The notes under the pieces were generated by a model that saw only the letters and a list, made by a program, of their open reading frames with translations, ran no database searches and had not been told where the DNA came from. From Amycolatopsis orientalis DSM 40040 = KCTC 9412 (GTDB lineage: Bacteria > Actinomycetota > Actinomycetes > Mycobacteriales > Pseudonocardiaceae): a DNA stretch of 64,000 bases. The translations under genes were made by a program, and so were the position numbers. How positions within the stretch are numbered: position 1 is the first letter of the stretch; each line of letters starts with the position of its first letter. Below are positions 9,540 to 19,100 of the stretch, piece by piece. The DNA lies in NCBI RefSeq assembly GCF_000478275.1, contig NZ_ASJB01000028.1, positions 248,001-312,000 on the forward strand, in the 5' to 3' direction.

Positions 9540-10643
9540 GTGCCGCCCGATCGTGAGACCTCCGTCGAAGCGGAGTTCTTGACGGTGGTCGGCCGGTTCG
9601 CCGGACCCGCCCGGGGCGCGGGGCTGGTGGTGATCAGCGTTTTCGGGGTGCTCGCGACGCCGCCGGACGCGCTCCCGCTGGGTTTGGGGCTGCTCGCGCT
9701 GGCGCTGGGCACCGCCGTGGCCGAGCACCTGGCGGGGAAGACGGGCCGGGGCAGGCCGGTGGCGTTCGCGCTGACCCTGGTGCGCGCCGCCGCGATCTGC
9801 GGCACCCAGTTCCTGACCGCGCCCGAAGCGGGCGAGCTGAACCAGTGGGCGCTGAACGTCCTCACCATCACCGCGATCACCCTGCAATGGGAATGGCCGC
9901 CGAAGATCACCGTGCCCGCCGTCGCCTGCCTGCTGGCGATCGAGGTACCGCCGCTCGGGTTCGAGGACGGCCTTCCGGTGGTGCTGCGGGTGGTGCTCGA
10001 AGCCGCGCTCGCCAGGGGCGCCTTCCTCCTGCTGTTGCGCACGACGCGCCGGATCGACGACCTGCGCGAGCGGCGCGCCCGGCTGGCCCGCGAGGAATCC
10101 CTTGCCGTGGAACGACGACGGCAGGAACGGGAGTATCTGGCGGTCCTGCACGACACGGCGGCGGCAACCTTCCTCACGGTGGCCCAGCGCGGCGAAAGCA
10201 CGGAACCGGCCGAGGTCGCCGAGTACGCCCGCCGGGATCTCGCGATCCTGACCGGTGAATCCGGCCCCGGCGGGATGGTCGATCTCGAAACGTCGCTGCG
10301 CGGCGTGCTCGCGGAAAGCCCGGTGAAGGTCGAGACGCGGTGGTCGCCGCTTCCGCCGATGCCGGCGTCGGCCGCGCTCGCCCTGGTCCGGGCCGTCCGC
10401 GAGGCGCTGGTGAACGTCGACCGCCACGCGGGTGTCGGCGAAGCCCGGCTGACGGTCGAAGACGGCGTCCGGGTGACCGTCCGGGACGAGGGCCGCGGGT
10501 TCGATCCGGCCGCGACCCCGGCACAGCGGCGGGGTGTCCGGGGCTCGCTCGTCGAACGGATGGCCGCGGTGGGCGGCCGCGCGCGGGTGACCTCCGCACC
10601 CGGCGCGGGGACCACGGTGGAACTGGTGTGGCCCGATGGATGA
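9540..10643 (+). CDS. Sensor histidine kinase (HisKA_3 type)
   Basis: Membrane histidine kinase of 367 residues. The first 170 residues hold four to five hydrophobic segments and no large sensor domain. The dimerisation region contains EYLAVLHDTAAATFL, whose His is the likely phospho-acceptor, and the ATPase core shows REALVNVDRHA (N box) and VRDEGRGFDP (G box). The partner regulator is the NarL-type protein encoded two genes downstream. It starts with GTG 9 bp after the previous gene, and its end overlaps the next gene by 8 bp. Confidence 0.85.
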   Translation: MPPDRETSVEAEFLTVVGRFAGPARGAGLVVISVFGVLATPPDALPLGLGLLALALGTAVAEHLAGKTGRGRPVAFALTLVRAAAICGTQFLTAPEAGELNQWALNVLTITAITLQWEWPPKITVPAVACLLAIEVPPLGFEDGLPVVLRVVLEAALARGAFLLLLRTTRRIDDLRERRARLAREESLAVERRRQEREYLAVLHDTAAATFLTVAQRGESTEPAEVAEYARRDLAILTGESGPGGMVDLETSLRGVLAESPVKVETRWSPLPPMPASAALALVRAVREALVNVDRHAGVGEARLTVEDGVRVTVRDEGRGFDPAATPAQRRGVRGSLVERMAAVGGRARVTSAPGAGTTVELVWPDG

Positions 10644-11706
10644 GACCGCGGACCGGGTCCTCGGTGGCTGCCGGATCGCGATCCTGGGCATCACCGTGGT
10701 GATCCAGCTCGGTCTCAGCCTGCCCCGGGTGGCCGGGGCCGAAAGCCGGGCCGCGTTCACGGCGCTGGGTGTCGTCCTCGTGATCGCGTCGTGGTGGGTG
10801 CTGCGGGGCAGGCCGGTTCCGTGGCCCACCGGGGTGATCGGCACCGTCGTCGCACTGACCGCCTCGGCGGTGGCGAGCTGGGCGGTACCGCCGGGTGAAC
10901 TGTTCGGCGAACAGCACTGGGTCTTCGGCCTGGTCGGCTGGCATCTGCTGGTCCTGCTGCTCGACCGGCCGGTGGCCGCGGTGGCCGCGCTCGGCGCGCA
11001 ACTGGTGCTGGACGTCGTCCGGCTGGTCACCGCCGCCCCCGCCGACCGGGCCGAGATCAGCGGTGTGGTGATCGGCGGGCTCAGCGTGATCACCTTCCAG
11101 CTCGCCACGCTGGCGCTGGTGCGGGTCGTGTACCGGCGGGCGGGGGAAGCCGCGGCGGCGTCGGCCGAGCGGGACCGGCTGCTCCACCGCAGGGCACTGG
11201 CCGAGCAGCGCGAGGCCGATCAGCGGAGCCGGTTCGCCGGTCAGCTGGGCACCACGCTGCCGTTGCTCGCCGGACTGGCCGACCGCACATTGGATCCGCG
11301 TGACGAGGCCGTGCGGCGGCGGTGCGCGCTCGCGGCGACGCAGTTGCGGCGGTTGTTCGCGGAGAACGACGATGTCCCCGATCCGCTGGTGCACGAGGTG
11401 TCGGCGTGTGTCGATCTCGCCGAACGGCGGGGGCTGACGGTGGCCTTGGCGGTCAGCGGCGAACCGGCGCCGGTGCCGACGGAGGTCCGCCGGGAACTGA
11501 CCGGACCGCTCATGGCCGCGCTGGTCGCCGCCCGGTCACAGGCGCGGGTCAGCGTGCTGCGTGCCGGTGACGAGATCCGGGTCGCGGCGATCACCGACGG
11601 TGAACCGGAGCCGCCGGTGAACGGATCGGGCTCCGTCGACGTCGAATGGCACACGCTGGGAGAACGATCGTGGATGGAGGCGAAATGGCGTTCGCGACCG
11701 AACTGA
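10636..11706 (+). CDS. Degenerate kinase-like membrane protein
   Basis: Protein of 356 residues with the same outline as the kinase just upstream: about five hydrophobic segments, a coiled-coil stretch (AAASAERDRLLHRRALAEQ) and a C-terminal domain. Where HisKA_3 kinases have an LHD-type acceptor it reads RFAGQLGTTLPLL, and no N or G box of an ATPase is evident. I read it as a pseudokinase or co-sensor within the signalling unit. It overlaps both neighbours (8 bp upstream, 22 bp downstream), which argues that it is expressed. It could instead be a diverged kinase whose motifs I fail to see. Confidence 0.6.
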   Translation: MDETADRVLGGCRIAILGITVVIQLGLSLPRVAGAESRAAFTALGVVLVIASWWVLRGRPVPWPTGVIGTVVALTASAVASWAVPPGELFGEQHWVFGLVGWHLLVLLLDRPVAAVAALGAQLVLDVVRLVTAAPADRAEISGVVIGGLSVITFQLATLALVRVVYRRAGEAAAASAERDRLLHRRALAEQREADQRSRFAGQLGTTLPLLAGLADRTLDPRDEAVRRRCALAATQLRRLFAENDDVPDPLVHEVSACVDLAERRGLTVALAVSGEPAPVPTEVRRELTGPLMAALVAARSQARVSVLRAGDEIRVAAITDGEPEPPVNGSGSVDVEWHTLGERSWMEAKWRSRPN

Positions 11707-12341
11707 CCGCGGTGGTCGTCGACGACCATCCGGCCGTGCGGGCCGGGGTCGTGCACTGGTTGTCCTCGGGGACCCCGCCGGTCACGGTGGTGGCCGAGGG
11801 TGAGGACGTGCGGGCCGCCTGGATCGGCGAGGGCGCGGAGGCCGACGTCGTCATCCTCGACCTGCACCTGAACAGCACCACCCCGGCGATGGGCGATCTG
11901 CGCCGGCTCACCGAGGTGGGCAGGCGGGTCGTCGTCTACTCGATGCGGGCCGACGACGAGACCGTGCTGCGGTGCCTCGAACTCGGCGCACTGAGCTATC
12001 TCACCAAGGCCGAAGGCGCGGAGCACCTCCTCGAAGCCGTGCGCGCGGCCGCCGCGGACCGGCCGTACACGCCGCCGTCGCTGGCGGGGGCGCTGGCCGG
12101 GGACCGCTCGGACCGGCGTCCCGCCCTCTCGGCGCGGGAGACCGAAGTGCTCATCGAGTGGTTCCAGTCGGAGTCGAAGGAGTTCGTCGCGCACCGGCTG
12201 GGGATCTCGCCGAACACGGTCAACTCGCATCTCGAGCGGATCCGGGTCAAATACGCCCAGATCGGCCGGGAGGCCCCGACGAAGGCCGCGCTCGTCGCGC
12301 GGGCGATCCAGGATGGACTGATCGGCTTAAGCGACTTGTGA
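11685..12341 (+). CDS. NarL/FixJ-type response regulator
   Basis: Response regulator of 218 residues. The receiver (about 5-125) has VVVDDHPAVRAG, the phospho-acceptor Asp in VVILDLHLN and the conserved Lys in YLTKAEGAEH. The C-terminal LuxR-type helix-turn-helix is LSARETEVLIEWFQSESKEF with GISPNTVNSHLERIR. The ATG at 11685 is supported by GGAGG five bases upstream and lies inside the end of the preceding gene. Targets are unknown; the phosphatase-led operon itself is a natural candidate. Confidence 0.9.
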   Translation: MAFATELTAVVVDDHPAVRAGVVHWLSSGTPPVTVVAEGEDVRAAWIGEGAEADVVILDLHLNSTTPAMGDLRRLTEVGRRVVVYSMRADDETVLRCLELGALSYLTKAEGAEHLLEAVRAAAADRPYTPPSLAGALAGDRSDRRPALSARETEVLIEWFQSESKEFVAHRLGISPNTVNSHLERIRVKYAQIGREAPTKAALVARAIQDGLIGLSDL

Positions 12342-12441
12342 TCGACTGTGGTGCGAATGGCCCACACCGCGCTACTCCCGTATGGACTACGGTGCGTGGC
12401 GAGAACGCCGGTACCGGTCCGGCGGAAGTCCGAGGAGATCC

Positions 12442-13062
12442 ATGAAGACCGCCCGCATCGCCCTGTCCGCCACCGGCTGCGCCGCCGCGCTGCTGCTGTC
12501 CGCCTGCGGCGGTGAACAGGGCGGCTCCCCGGCGCCCGCCCCCGCTCCGGCGCCGACGTCGGCTCCCGCGTCCTCACCCGCGACCAGCGGCACCGTCCCG
12601 GTCTCGAACGCCGACGCGACGGCTCCCGGCTCCGAACTCAAGGTCGGCGACCGCGCCGTCGTCCCGTTCAAGTACGGCAACGACAAGGCCGGCACCATCG
12701 CGATCACCGTCAAGTCGATCGAGCTGGGACCGAAGGACGACCTCGCGGCCTACGGCGACAAGGCCAAGGGCATGACGCCGGTATACATCCGGATGACGGT
12801 GGAGAACGTGGGCGGCACGGACCTCACCTACAGCACGGTGCGGCTGCGCGCGGTGGGCCCGGACGGCAAGGGCACCGGCGTGATCATCACCGGCGAGACC
12901 CCGAAGTGCCAGTCCGAGACGGCGAAGAAGGACTTCAAGACCGTCGGCGCCACCTACGAGACCTGCGAACTCCAGGCCGTGCGCGACGGCGGCGAGGTCG
13001 GCGGCGCGACCTACGGCGACGGTGACGGCTACAAGGACGACCCGATCATGTGGAAGAAGTAG
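12442..13062 (+). CDS. Lipoprotein with DUF4352-like domain
   Basis: Exported lipoprotein of 206 residues: a signal peptide ending in the lipobox LLLSACGG, a Pro/Ala/Ser linker to about residue 60, then a beta-sandwich with VYIRMTVENVGGTDLTYSTV, resembling the DUF4352/telokin-like group. Two Cys (CQSE and YETCEL) may form a disulfide. A GAGGAG site precedes the ATG. The 100 bp upstream, after the response regulator, could hold its own promoter. The hairpin repeat directly after the stop may terminate it. Confidence 0.75.
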   Translation: MKTARIALSATGCAAALLLSACGGEQGGSPAPAPAPAPTSAPASSPATSGTVPVSNADATAPGSELKVGDRAVVPFKYGNDKAGTIAITVKSIELGPKDDLAAYGDKAKGMTPVYIRMTVENVGGTDLTYSTVRLRAVGPDGKGTGVIITGETPKCQSETAKKDFKTVGATYETCELQAVRDGGEVGGATYGDGDGYKDDPIMWKK

Positions 13063-13148
13063 GGAGCTGAAGGGCGCTTTCCCCGCATGCGATGCGGGGA
13101 AAGCGCCCTTCACCGCGTCAGATGCGGGGAAAGGGCCCTTCAGCTCCG
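13063..13148. repeat. Nested repeat with two alternative hairpins
   Basis: A 20-nt arm (13069-13088) pairs perfectly with 13092-13111 around a 3-nt loop. A second near-copy of the right arm (13122-13141, one mismatch) extends to 13147 and can pair with the same left arm extended to 13063 (GGAGCT with AGCTCC). The two foldings are mutually exclusive. The element lies directly after the lipoprotein stop. It may be a terminator or a dispersed palindromic repeat. Confidence 0.75.
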
Positions 13149-13191
13149 CACCACACTGCGGGTACCGGGAAGCCTGCGTACCGTTGGGCAG

Positions 13192-13629
13192 GTGGTTGAC
13201 GTGCACCGGACGATCACCGTCCGCACCCCTGTCCAGACCGTGGTCGAGTACCTGCGCGACTTCGCGCACGCCGAGGAGTGGGACCCCGGCACCGTGTCCT
13301 GCACCCGGGCGGACACCGGCCCGATCGCCGTCGGGGCGCAGTGGCGCAACGTGTCCGAGTTCCGCGGCAAGAAGACCGAGCTGACCTATCGCCTCGACCG
13401 GCTGGACCCGGGGCGGATCGTGTTCGTCGGCAGCAACAAGACCGCCACCTCCACCGACGATCTGACGGTGACCGAAGAAGACGGCACCACGACCATCAGC
13501 TACCACGCCACCATCAAGTTCCACGGGCTGGCGAAACTCGCGGATCCCTTCCTCAAGCGGGAATTCGAGAAGATGGGCGACGACCTCGTGCCGACGATGA
13601 CCAAGGTGCTGGAAGGCCTCCGCACCTGA
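13192..13629 (+). CDS. SRPBCC (polyketide cyclase-like) family protein
   Basis: Small protein of 145 residues with the START/SRPBCC fold: an opening strand VDVHRTITVRTPVQTVVEYL, the helix-start FAHAEEWDPG, VGAQWRNVSEF and a long C-terminal helix LKREFEKMGDDLVPTM. Members bind hydrophobic ligands; most small actinobacterial ones are uncharacterised. The start could be GTG at 13192 or at 13201, which has AGGTGG five bases upstream; the difference is three residues. It converges on the DAHP synthase gene. Confidence 0.75.
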   Translation: MVDVHRTITVRTPVQTVVEYLRDFAHAEEWDPGTVSCTRADTGPIAVGAQWRNVSEFRGKKTELTYRLDRLDPGRIVFVGSNKTATSTDDLTVTEEDGTTTISYHATIKFHGLAKLADPFLKREFEKMGDDLVPTMTKVLEGLRT

Positions 13630-13649
13630 AGGTCTTCGCGCTTGAAGGT

Positions 13650-13677
13650 CTTCGCATTCAGAGGACTGAACGCGAAG
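13650..13677. terminator. Hairpin between convergent genes
   Basis: Arms CTTCGCATTCAG (13650-13661) and CTGAACGCGAAG (13666-13677) pair with one mismatch around a 4-nt loop. The hairpin lies between the SRPBCC gene and the end of the siderophore operon and overlaps the DAHP synthase stop codon. No T tract is present, so its terminator role is an inference. A direct repeat TTGAAGGTCTTCGC-like precedes it. Confidence 0.45.
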
Positions 13678-14701
13678 AGCGCCGAGGGGCGCTGATCCGC
13701 CGCACCGCGTTCGCGCAGGCCAGCGTCTCCAGAAGCGGCACCGTCCGCTCCCAGCCCAGGCAAGCGTCCGTGATGCTGAGGTCCGGCCGGGGCGGCAGGG
13801 AACCGACGTCCTGCCTGCCGTCGGACAGGTACGACTCGATCATCACCCCGGCCAGCGCGTCGTTGCCCGCCGAGATCTGGTCCGCCAGATCCGCGACGAC
13901 CACGGGCTGCCGGTTGTGGTCCTTGCCGCTGTTGCCGTGCGAGGCGTCGACCACGAGCCGGTGCGGCAGGCCGGCGGCCGTCAGCGCGTCGAGGGCGTCC
14001 GCGACCGCGTGCGCGTGATGGTTCGGTTTCGGGCCACCGCGGAGGACGAGGTGGGCGTCGGAGTTCCCGGCGCTGCGCAGGATCCGCGGACGGCCATCCG
14101 CCGCGGCCCCCGGGAAGACGTGGGGCAGCCCGGCCGCCCGGACCGCGGCGACCGCCGTGTCGAGCCGTCCGGAGACGCAGTTCTTCATGCCCACAGGCAT
14201 CGGCAGCCACGACGACAGGTGCCGGTGCGGCTGGCTGGCCACGGTCCTCGCCCCGATCGCGCCCCAGCTGACGGTGTCGGCGAAGTAGGGCGCCAGGAAC
14301 GGGTCGACGAACTCGTACGCCAGCGGCAGCCCGGTCGCGGCGGCGTCGACCAGGAACCGCCGTCCGATCCGGACTCCGGCCGCGAGATCGCCCTTGCCGT
14401 CCAGGGTGGGGTCGGGCACCAGGCCGGTCCAGCCCGCGATCGTCCGCGGTTTCTCCAGGTACGCGCGCAGGACGACGACGAGGTCGTCGGCGAACCGGCG
14501 CGACGCCTCGGCGAGCCGGTGCGCGTAGTCGAGCGCACCGTCGGTGTCGTGCACCGAACAGGGTCCGACGACGACGAGCAGCCGGGAGTCGCGACGGGCG
14601 AGGACGTTCGCGACGGTTTCGCGATGCCGGGCGATCTCCGCCGCGACGACGTTGTCCGTGCCCACCTCGGCTGGGCTGGGCAAGGTGTCCTGGTCAGGCA
14701 T
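13658..14701 (-). CDS. 3-deoxy-7-phosphoheptulonate (DAHP) synthase, class I
   Basis: Condenses phosphoenolpyruvate and erythrose 4-phosphate, the entry step of the shikimate pathway; 347 residues, the usual length of AroFGH-type enzymes. Visible motifs are VVVGPCSVHD, LEKPRTIAGWTGL, GARTVASQPHR, PVGMKN and VVDASHGNSGKDHNRQ. It is the last gene of the siderophore operon and overlaps the exporter gene by 8 bp, so it is probably a dedicated enzyme that raises chorismate supply when iron is scarce. Actinomycetes normally use a class II enzyme for housekeeping, which supports a special role here (family knowledge plus inference). Confidence 0.9.
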   Translation of the reverse strand: MPDQDTLPSPAEVGTDNVVAAEIARHRETVANVLARRDSRLLVVVGPCSVHDTDGALDYAHRLAEASRRFADDLVVVLRAYLEKPRTIAGWTGLVPDPTLDGKGDLAAGVRIGRRFLVDAAATGLPLAYEFVDPFLAPYFADTVSWGAIGARTVASQPHRHLSSWLPMPVGMKNCVSGRLDTAVAAVRAAGLPHVFPGAAADGRPRILRSAGNSDAHLVLRGGPKPNHHAHAVADALDALTAAGLPHRLVVDASHGNSGKDHNRQPVVVADLADQISAGNDALAGVMIESYLSDGRQDVGSLPPRPDLSITDACLGWERTVPLLETLACANAVRRISAPRRSSRSVL

Positions 14702-16100
14702 CCGCGTGACCTCTCTTCTTGTCGGGGGCGGCCGCCCCGGCCCGGGGCAGCCGCGTCGCACCGGCCACCGCCACGACGGCGAGGCCGAGCACACACCAGA
14801 AAGCGTCGGCGAAGGCCGTGGCGACGTCCTGGCCGCGCGCGGCCAACCGGGCCTGCAGCACCACGGCCAGCACCGCGGTACCGATCGAGCCGCCGAGTGT
14901 GTTGAGCAGGTTCAGTGCCCCGGCCGCGCGGGGCAGCCGGGCGGGTTCGACGCGGCGGTAGACGATCGTCATCACCGGCGCGCCGATCATCGCCGCGCCG
15001 AAACCGCGCAGCAGCAGGGAAACCACGATCACCCAGTCCGGGAGACCGTGGCCCAGTTGTGTGAAGGGTGCGGTACCGAGGGCGACCAGTCCGATGCCGC
15101 TCAGTACCAAGGTGCGCGGTGCGAGGCGGTCGACGAGCCGGTTCACCAGCACCGAACCGGCCGCCGCGCCGATGCCCTGTGGCACCAGCAGCAAACCGGT
15201 GTCCCAAGTGGACAGTCCGGCGCCGCGCTGCAGATAGAGCGGGAGCAGGAACATCGTGCCGAACACCGACGCGCCGAGCAGCACCAGCGCGAGCGCGGCC
15301 ACCCCGAACGGCGGCTGGGTGACCAGCCGCGGATCGAGCAGCGGCGCTTCGGCCCGCAGACCGTGCCGGAGGAACGCCGCGAGCATGACGACCCCCACCG
15401 CGACGGCCGTTCCGGCGACCACCGGCGCCCCCTGCTCGAACCACGTCAGCCCGAACACCAGGACCGCGAGTCCCGGGGACAGCAACAGCGCGCCCCGGAA
15501 ATCGAACCGGTCACCCCGCCCGCCCGGTTCGCCTGCCGGGACCCAGCGCCGCGCCAGGAGCACGGCCACCACCCCGACCGGGAGGTTGACGTAGAACAGC
15601 CACGGCCAGTCGGCGACCGCGAGGATCGTGCCGCTCGCCAGCGGTCCGAGTACCGGCGACAACAGCGGCACGAGACCGACGACGCTGATCACGCGGCCGA
15701 TCCGGTCCGGTCCGGCCGCCCGCGCCAGCAACGCCTGCCCGGTCGGCGGCAGCAGGCCGCCCGCGAGTCCTTGCAGGACACGGAAGGCGATCAGCGCGGG
15801 CAGGCTCGGCGCCAGCGCGCACAGCAGCGACGCCAGCAGGAACACGACGACGGCGGTGAGCCAGACGCGGCGGCCGCCGAACCGGTCGGCGAGCCAGCCG
15901 GACGCGGGCACCGCGGTGACCACGGCCAGCAGATAGGCCGTGGTCACCCATTGGACGCCGGTGACGGGCGCGCCGAACTCCTCGGCGAGCGTGTCGACCC
16001 CGACCGAGACGATCGTGCTGTCCAGCGTCGCCATGAAGGTGCCGAGTACCAGCACCGCCGCCGTGCGCCACAGCGCGGCGTCGACCGGACGCGCGGTCAT
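14694..16100 (-). CDS. MFS exporter (DHA2-type), probable siderophore efflux
   Basis: Fourteen-segment drug:H+ antiporter-2 type facilitator of 468 residues: LGTFMATLDSTIVSVGVDTL in segment 1, WLADRFGGRRVWL in loop 2-3 and RVLQGLAGGLLPPTGQALL in segment 4-5. It overlaps the NRPS stop by ATGA and the DAHP synthase start by 8 bp. Because it lies inside a siderophore operon, its likely job is export of the finished catecholate; that is inferred from context. Confidence 0.85.
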   Translation of the reverse strand: MTARPVDAALWRTAAVLVLGTFMATLDSTIVSVGVDTLAEEFGAPVTGVQWVTTAYLLAVVTAVPASGWLADRFGGRRVWLTAVVVFLLASLLCALAPSLPALIAFRVLQGLAGGLLPPTGQALLARAAGPDRIGRVISVVGLVPLLSPVLGPLASGTILAVADWPWLFYVNLPVGVVAVLLARRWVPAGEPGGRGDRFDFRGALLLSPGLAVLVFGLTWFEQGAPVVAGTAVAVGVVMLAAFLRHGLRAEAPLLDPRLVTQPPFGVAALALVLLGASVFGTMFLLPLYLQRGAGLSTWDTGLLLVPQGIGAAAGSVLVNRLVDRLAPRTLVLSGIGLVALGTAPFTQLGHGLPDWVIVVSLLLRGFGAAMIGAPVMTIVYRRVEPARLPRAAGALNLLNTLGGSIGTAVLAVVLQARLAARGQDVATAFADAFWCVLGLAVVAVAGATRLPRAGAAAPDKKRGHADA

Positions 16101-19100
16101 CGCTTGCCCACGAACCCGGCGGCGTCGCCGTCCAGCCAGGACGGCAGCTCCCGGAGGAACCGGACCAGCTCGTCGGCCAAGGCGCGGGCGTCGGTGTCCC
16201 GCGCGTACAGAACGCCTTCCCAGCCGTGTCCGCCGGGGATCACGGTGACGCTCACCGGATGGTGCGTCCGTTCCCGGAACCGCGTGCCGGTGACGGTCAG
16301 GCCGGGCGCGGGTTCGCGTAGCTTCGCCGGATCCACCGGGTAGTTCTCGAACACGAGCAGGCTGTCGAACAGCCGGTCGCGTCCGGCGAACGACGCGAGT
16401 TCGGGCAGGCCGATCCGGTGGTGGCCGGCCATCGCCTGCTGCCGGGCCTGCAGGTCGGCCAGCGTCCCGGCGACCGTGCCGGTGAACCGGGTGCGGACCG
16501 GGACGCTGTTGGCCAGCAGGCCGATGATCTCCTCGACACCGTCCACTTCGGATGCCCGGTTCGAGGTCATGATCCCGAAGCAGACGTCCGGCCGCCCGGC
16601 GCGGGCCGCGAGCACCGCCGCCCAGGCACCCTGCAGCAGGGTGTTGACGGTGAGTCCGCGTGACGTGCCCAGCCGGGTCATTTCCGCGACGAGCGCGCCG
16701 TCCACAGTGAACAGGGCGGGTGCGGCGCTCCCGCCGGTACGCGGCAGGTGGTCGCCTTCGGGCAGGCCGTCGAGTTCCGCCCGCCACGCCCTGACGTCCG
16801 CGGCGTGATCGGCCGCGGCGAGCAGGCGGGTGTACCGGCTCAACGGGACCGGATCGGGTAACGGTTTCCCCGCGTACAGCGCGAACAACTCGCCGAGGAT
16901 CCTCGGCGCGGACCAGCCGTCGGAGAGCAAGTGGTGACTGGTCAGCACGAGGGTCTGCCTGCCGGGCCCGCCGCGCAGCACCGTGACCCGCCACAGTGGA
17001 CCGTTCGCCAAGTCGAACGGTTCCGCGAGTTCTTCGTCCAGCGCGGTGTCCACTTCGGACACCTCACGGACACGGAATCCGGCCTCCGGTTCCGCCGGGA
17101 TCACCTGGACCTCGTGGGACGGCGGGAAGACCGCGCCCAGGTTCGGATGCCGTCGCACCAGTGCGGCCGCCGCCGTCCGCAGTGCCTCGACGTCGAGGTC
17201 GCCGGACAGCGTGAACGCGGCCTGCACCGGGTACGGATCTTCTTCCGCGGTCCGGGACTCGCGCAGGATCACCTCCTGGAGCGGCGTCAGCGGCAGGACC
17301 TCGCCCGGCCCCGGCACGTCGGCGGCGAGCGCGTCCAGCTCACGACGGAAATGCTCGCCCAGCACCGCGATCTCGTCCTCGGTGAACAACGCGGACGGCC
17401 AGGTGAAGCGGACGCCGAGCGTGCCGCCGTCCGGGACCATCGCGTTCACCGTGAGCGCGTACGGCAGCGGCAGTTCCGCGCCGCCGCCCGAACCGAGCGG
17501 ATCGGCGTCCGGCGGTCGCTCCCACAGGGTTTCCCCTGCCGGGGGCGCGGGAAAGCGGCCGAGGTAGTTCCAGGCGACGTCGGGCCGCGGGCCGCCGGCG
17601 CCGAGGATTCCGTGGCCGAGGCCGTCGCCCGCGGCGCGCAGGTGGTCGCGCACGGCCCGCAGCGCGTCCGGCAGCGGCCCGGCGGGCGGGGCGATCCGCG
17701 CCGGATGCACGGCGGTGAACCAGCCCGCGGTCTGGGCCAGATCGACCCTGCCCGCGAAGTCCGGGGTGTGCCCCGGACGCCCGTGGCTCTCGACGGCGAC
17801 GAGCAGATCGGCCGGTGTCCCGCGCCAGGCCGCGACCGCGCGGGCGAGCGCGGTCAGGAGCACCGTGTCCGGCCCGGTGCGGTAGGCCGAGGGCAGCGCG
17901 GTGAGCACGGCGTGGGTGGTGTCCTCGCCGACGTCGATCCGGTGATGCCGGGCGGTCGCCACGGTGTCGCGCACCGGATCGAGCGGGGCGCGGCCGAGCG
18001 GGGCCACCGGCGCCGCCGCGATCCCCCGCCAGTACGGCATTTCGTCCTCTCGATGCGGTGCGGCGGCACGCAGCGACCGCGCCCAGCCCAGGAACGACTG
18101 CCCGCGCCGGGGCAGGGTGGTGCCGTGGAAGGCCTGTTCGAGGTCGTCGACCAGCACGCGCCAGGTCACCGCGTCGGCGACGAGATGGTGTGCCACCAGC
18201 AGCAACCGTCCCGGTCGGTCCTCCCCCGCGTCCAGCAGCACCGCGCGCAGCAGCGGTCCGGTCCGCGGGTCCATCTGTGCCACGATCTGCTCGACCTGCG
18301 CGTCCAGCACCGAGCGCGGATCACCGGCCGTGCGGACGGAGGTGAGCACGTCGGCACCGGTCACCGCGCCGATGTCCGGGATGCGCAGCGCGTCCTCGAT
18401 CAGGTGCGCGCGCAGGACGTCGTGACGGGCGAGGACGGCGTCGAGCACCGACAGCCAGCGCGGCACGTCGTCCGCCGAGGGCACGCAGATCTCGACCCAC
18501 TGGCAGAACCCGTCCGCCGCCTTTCCCGCGCGCCGCAGGAGATCGCGCATGATCGGCGTCAGCGGGGCGTCCCCGACCGCGTGGGCCTCCTCGGCCCGTT
18601 CCGGTTCGCCGCAGCGCGCGGCGATCCCGGCGACCGTGCCGCCTTCGAGCACGTCACGCGCGGTCAGGTGCAGTCCCTCACGACGGGCGCGGGAGACCAC
18701 CCGCAGCGAGGCGATGCTGTCGCCGCCCGCGTCCAGGAAACCGTCGTCCAGTCCGACGCCGGGACCGAGCAGCTCGCGGACCACCCGCAGCAGCACGGCT
18801 TCCGCCGGGGTCGCGGGTTCCCGGCCGCCGCCGGAGCGGGCTTCCGGCGCGGGCAGCGCGGCCCGGTCCAGCTTGCCGCTCGGGCCGAGCGGCAACCGGT
18901 CCAGCGCGACGAACGCGGTGGGCACCATGTACGCGGGCAGTTCCGCGGCGAGGTGCTCGCGCAGCACCGCCGGATCGGGCTCGGCCCCGTCCACGGGGAC
19001 GACGTAGGCGACCAGCCGCTCCTCCCGGACGATCACCGCGGCGGCGCGGACGTCGTCGTGCGCGGTCAGCGCGGTCTCGATCTCGCCGAGCTCGATCCGG

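Noticed and set aside
10636..11706. Frameshifted histidine kinase (pseudogene)
   Set aside because: The frame is intact, overlaps both neighbours in operon style and shows no second frame with ATPase motifs.
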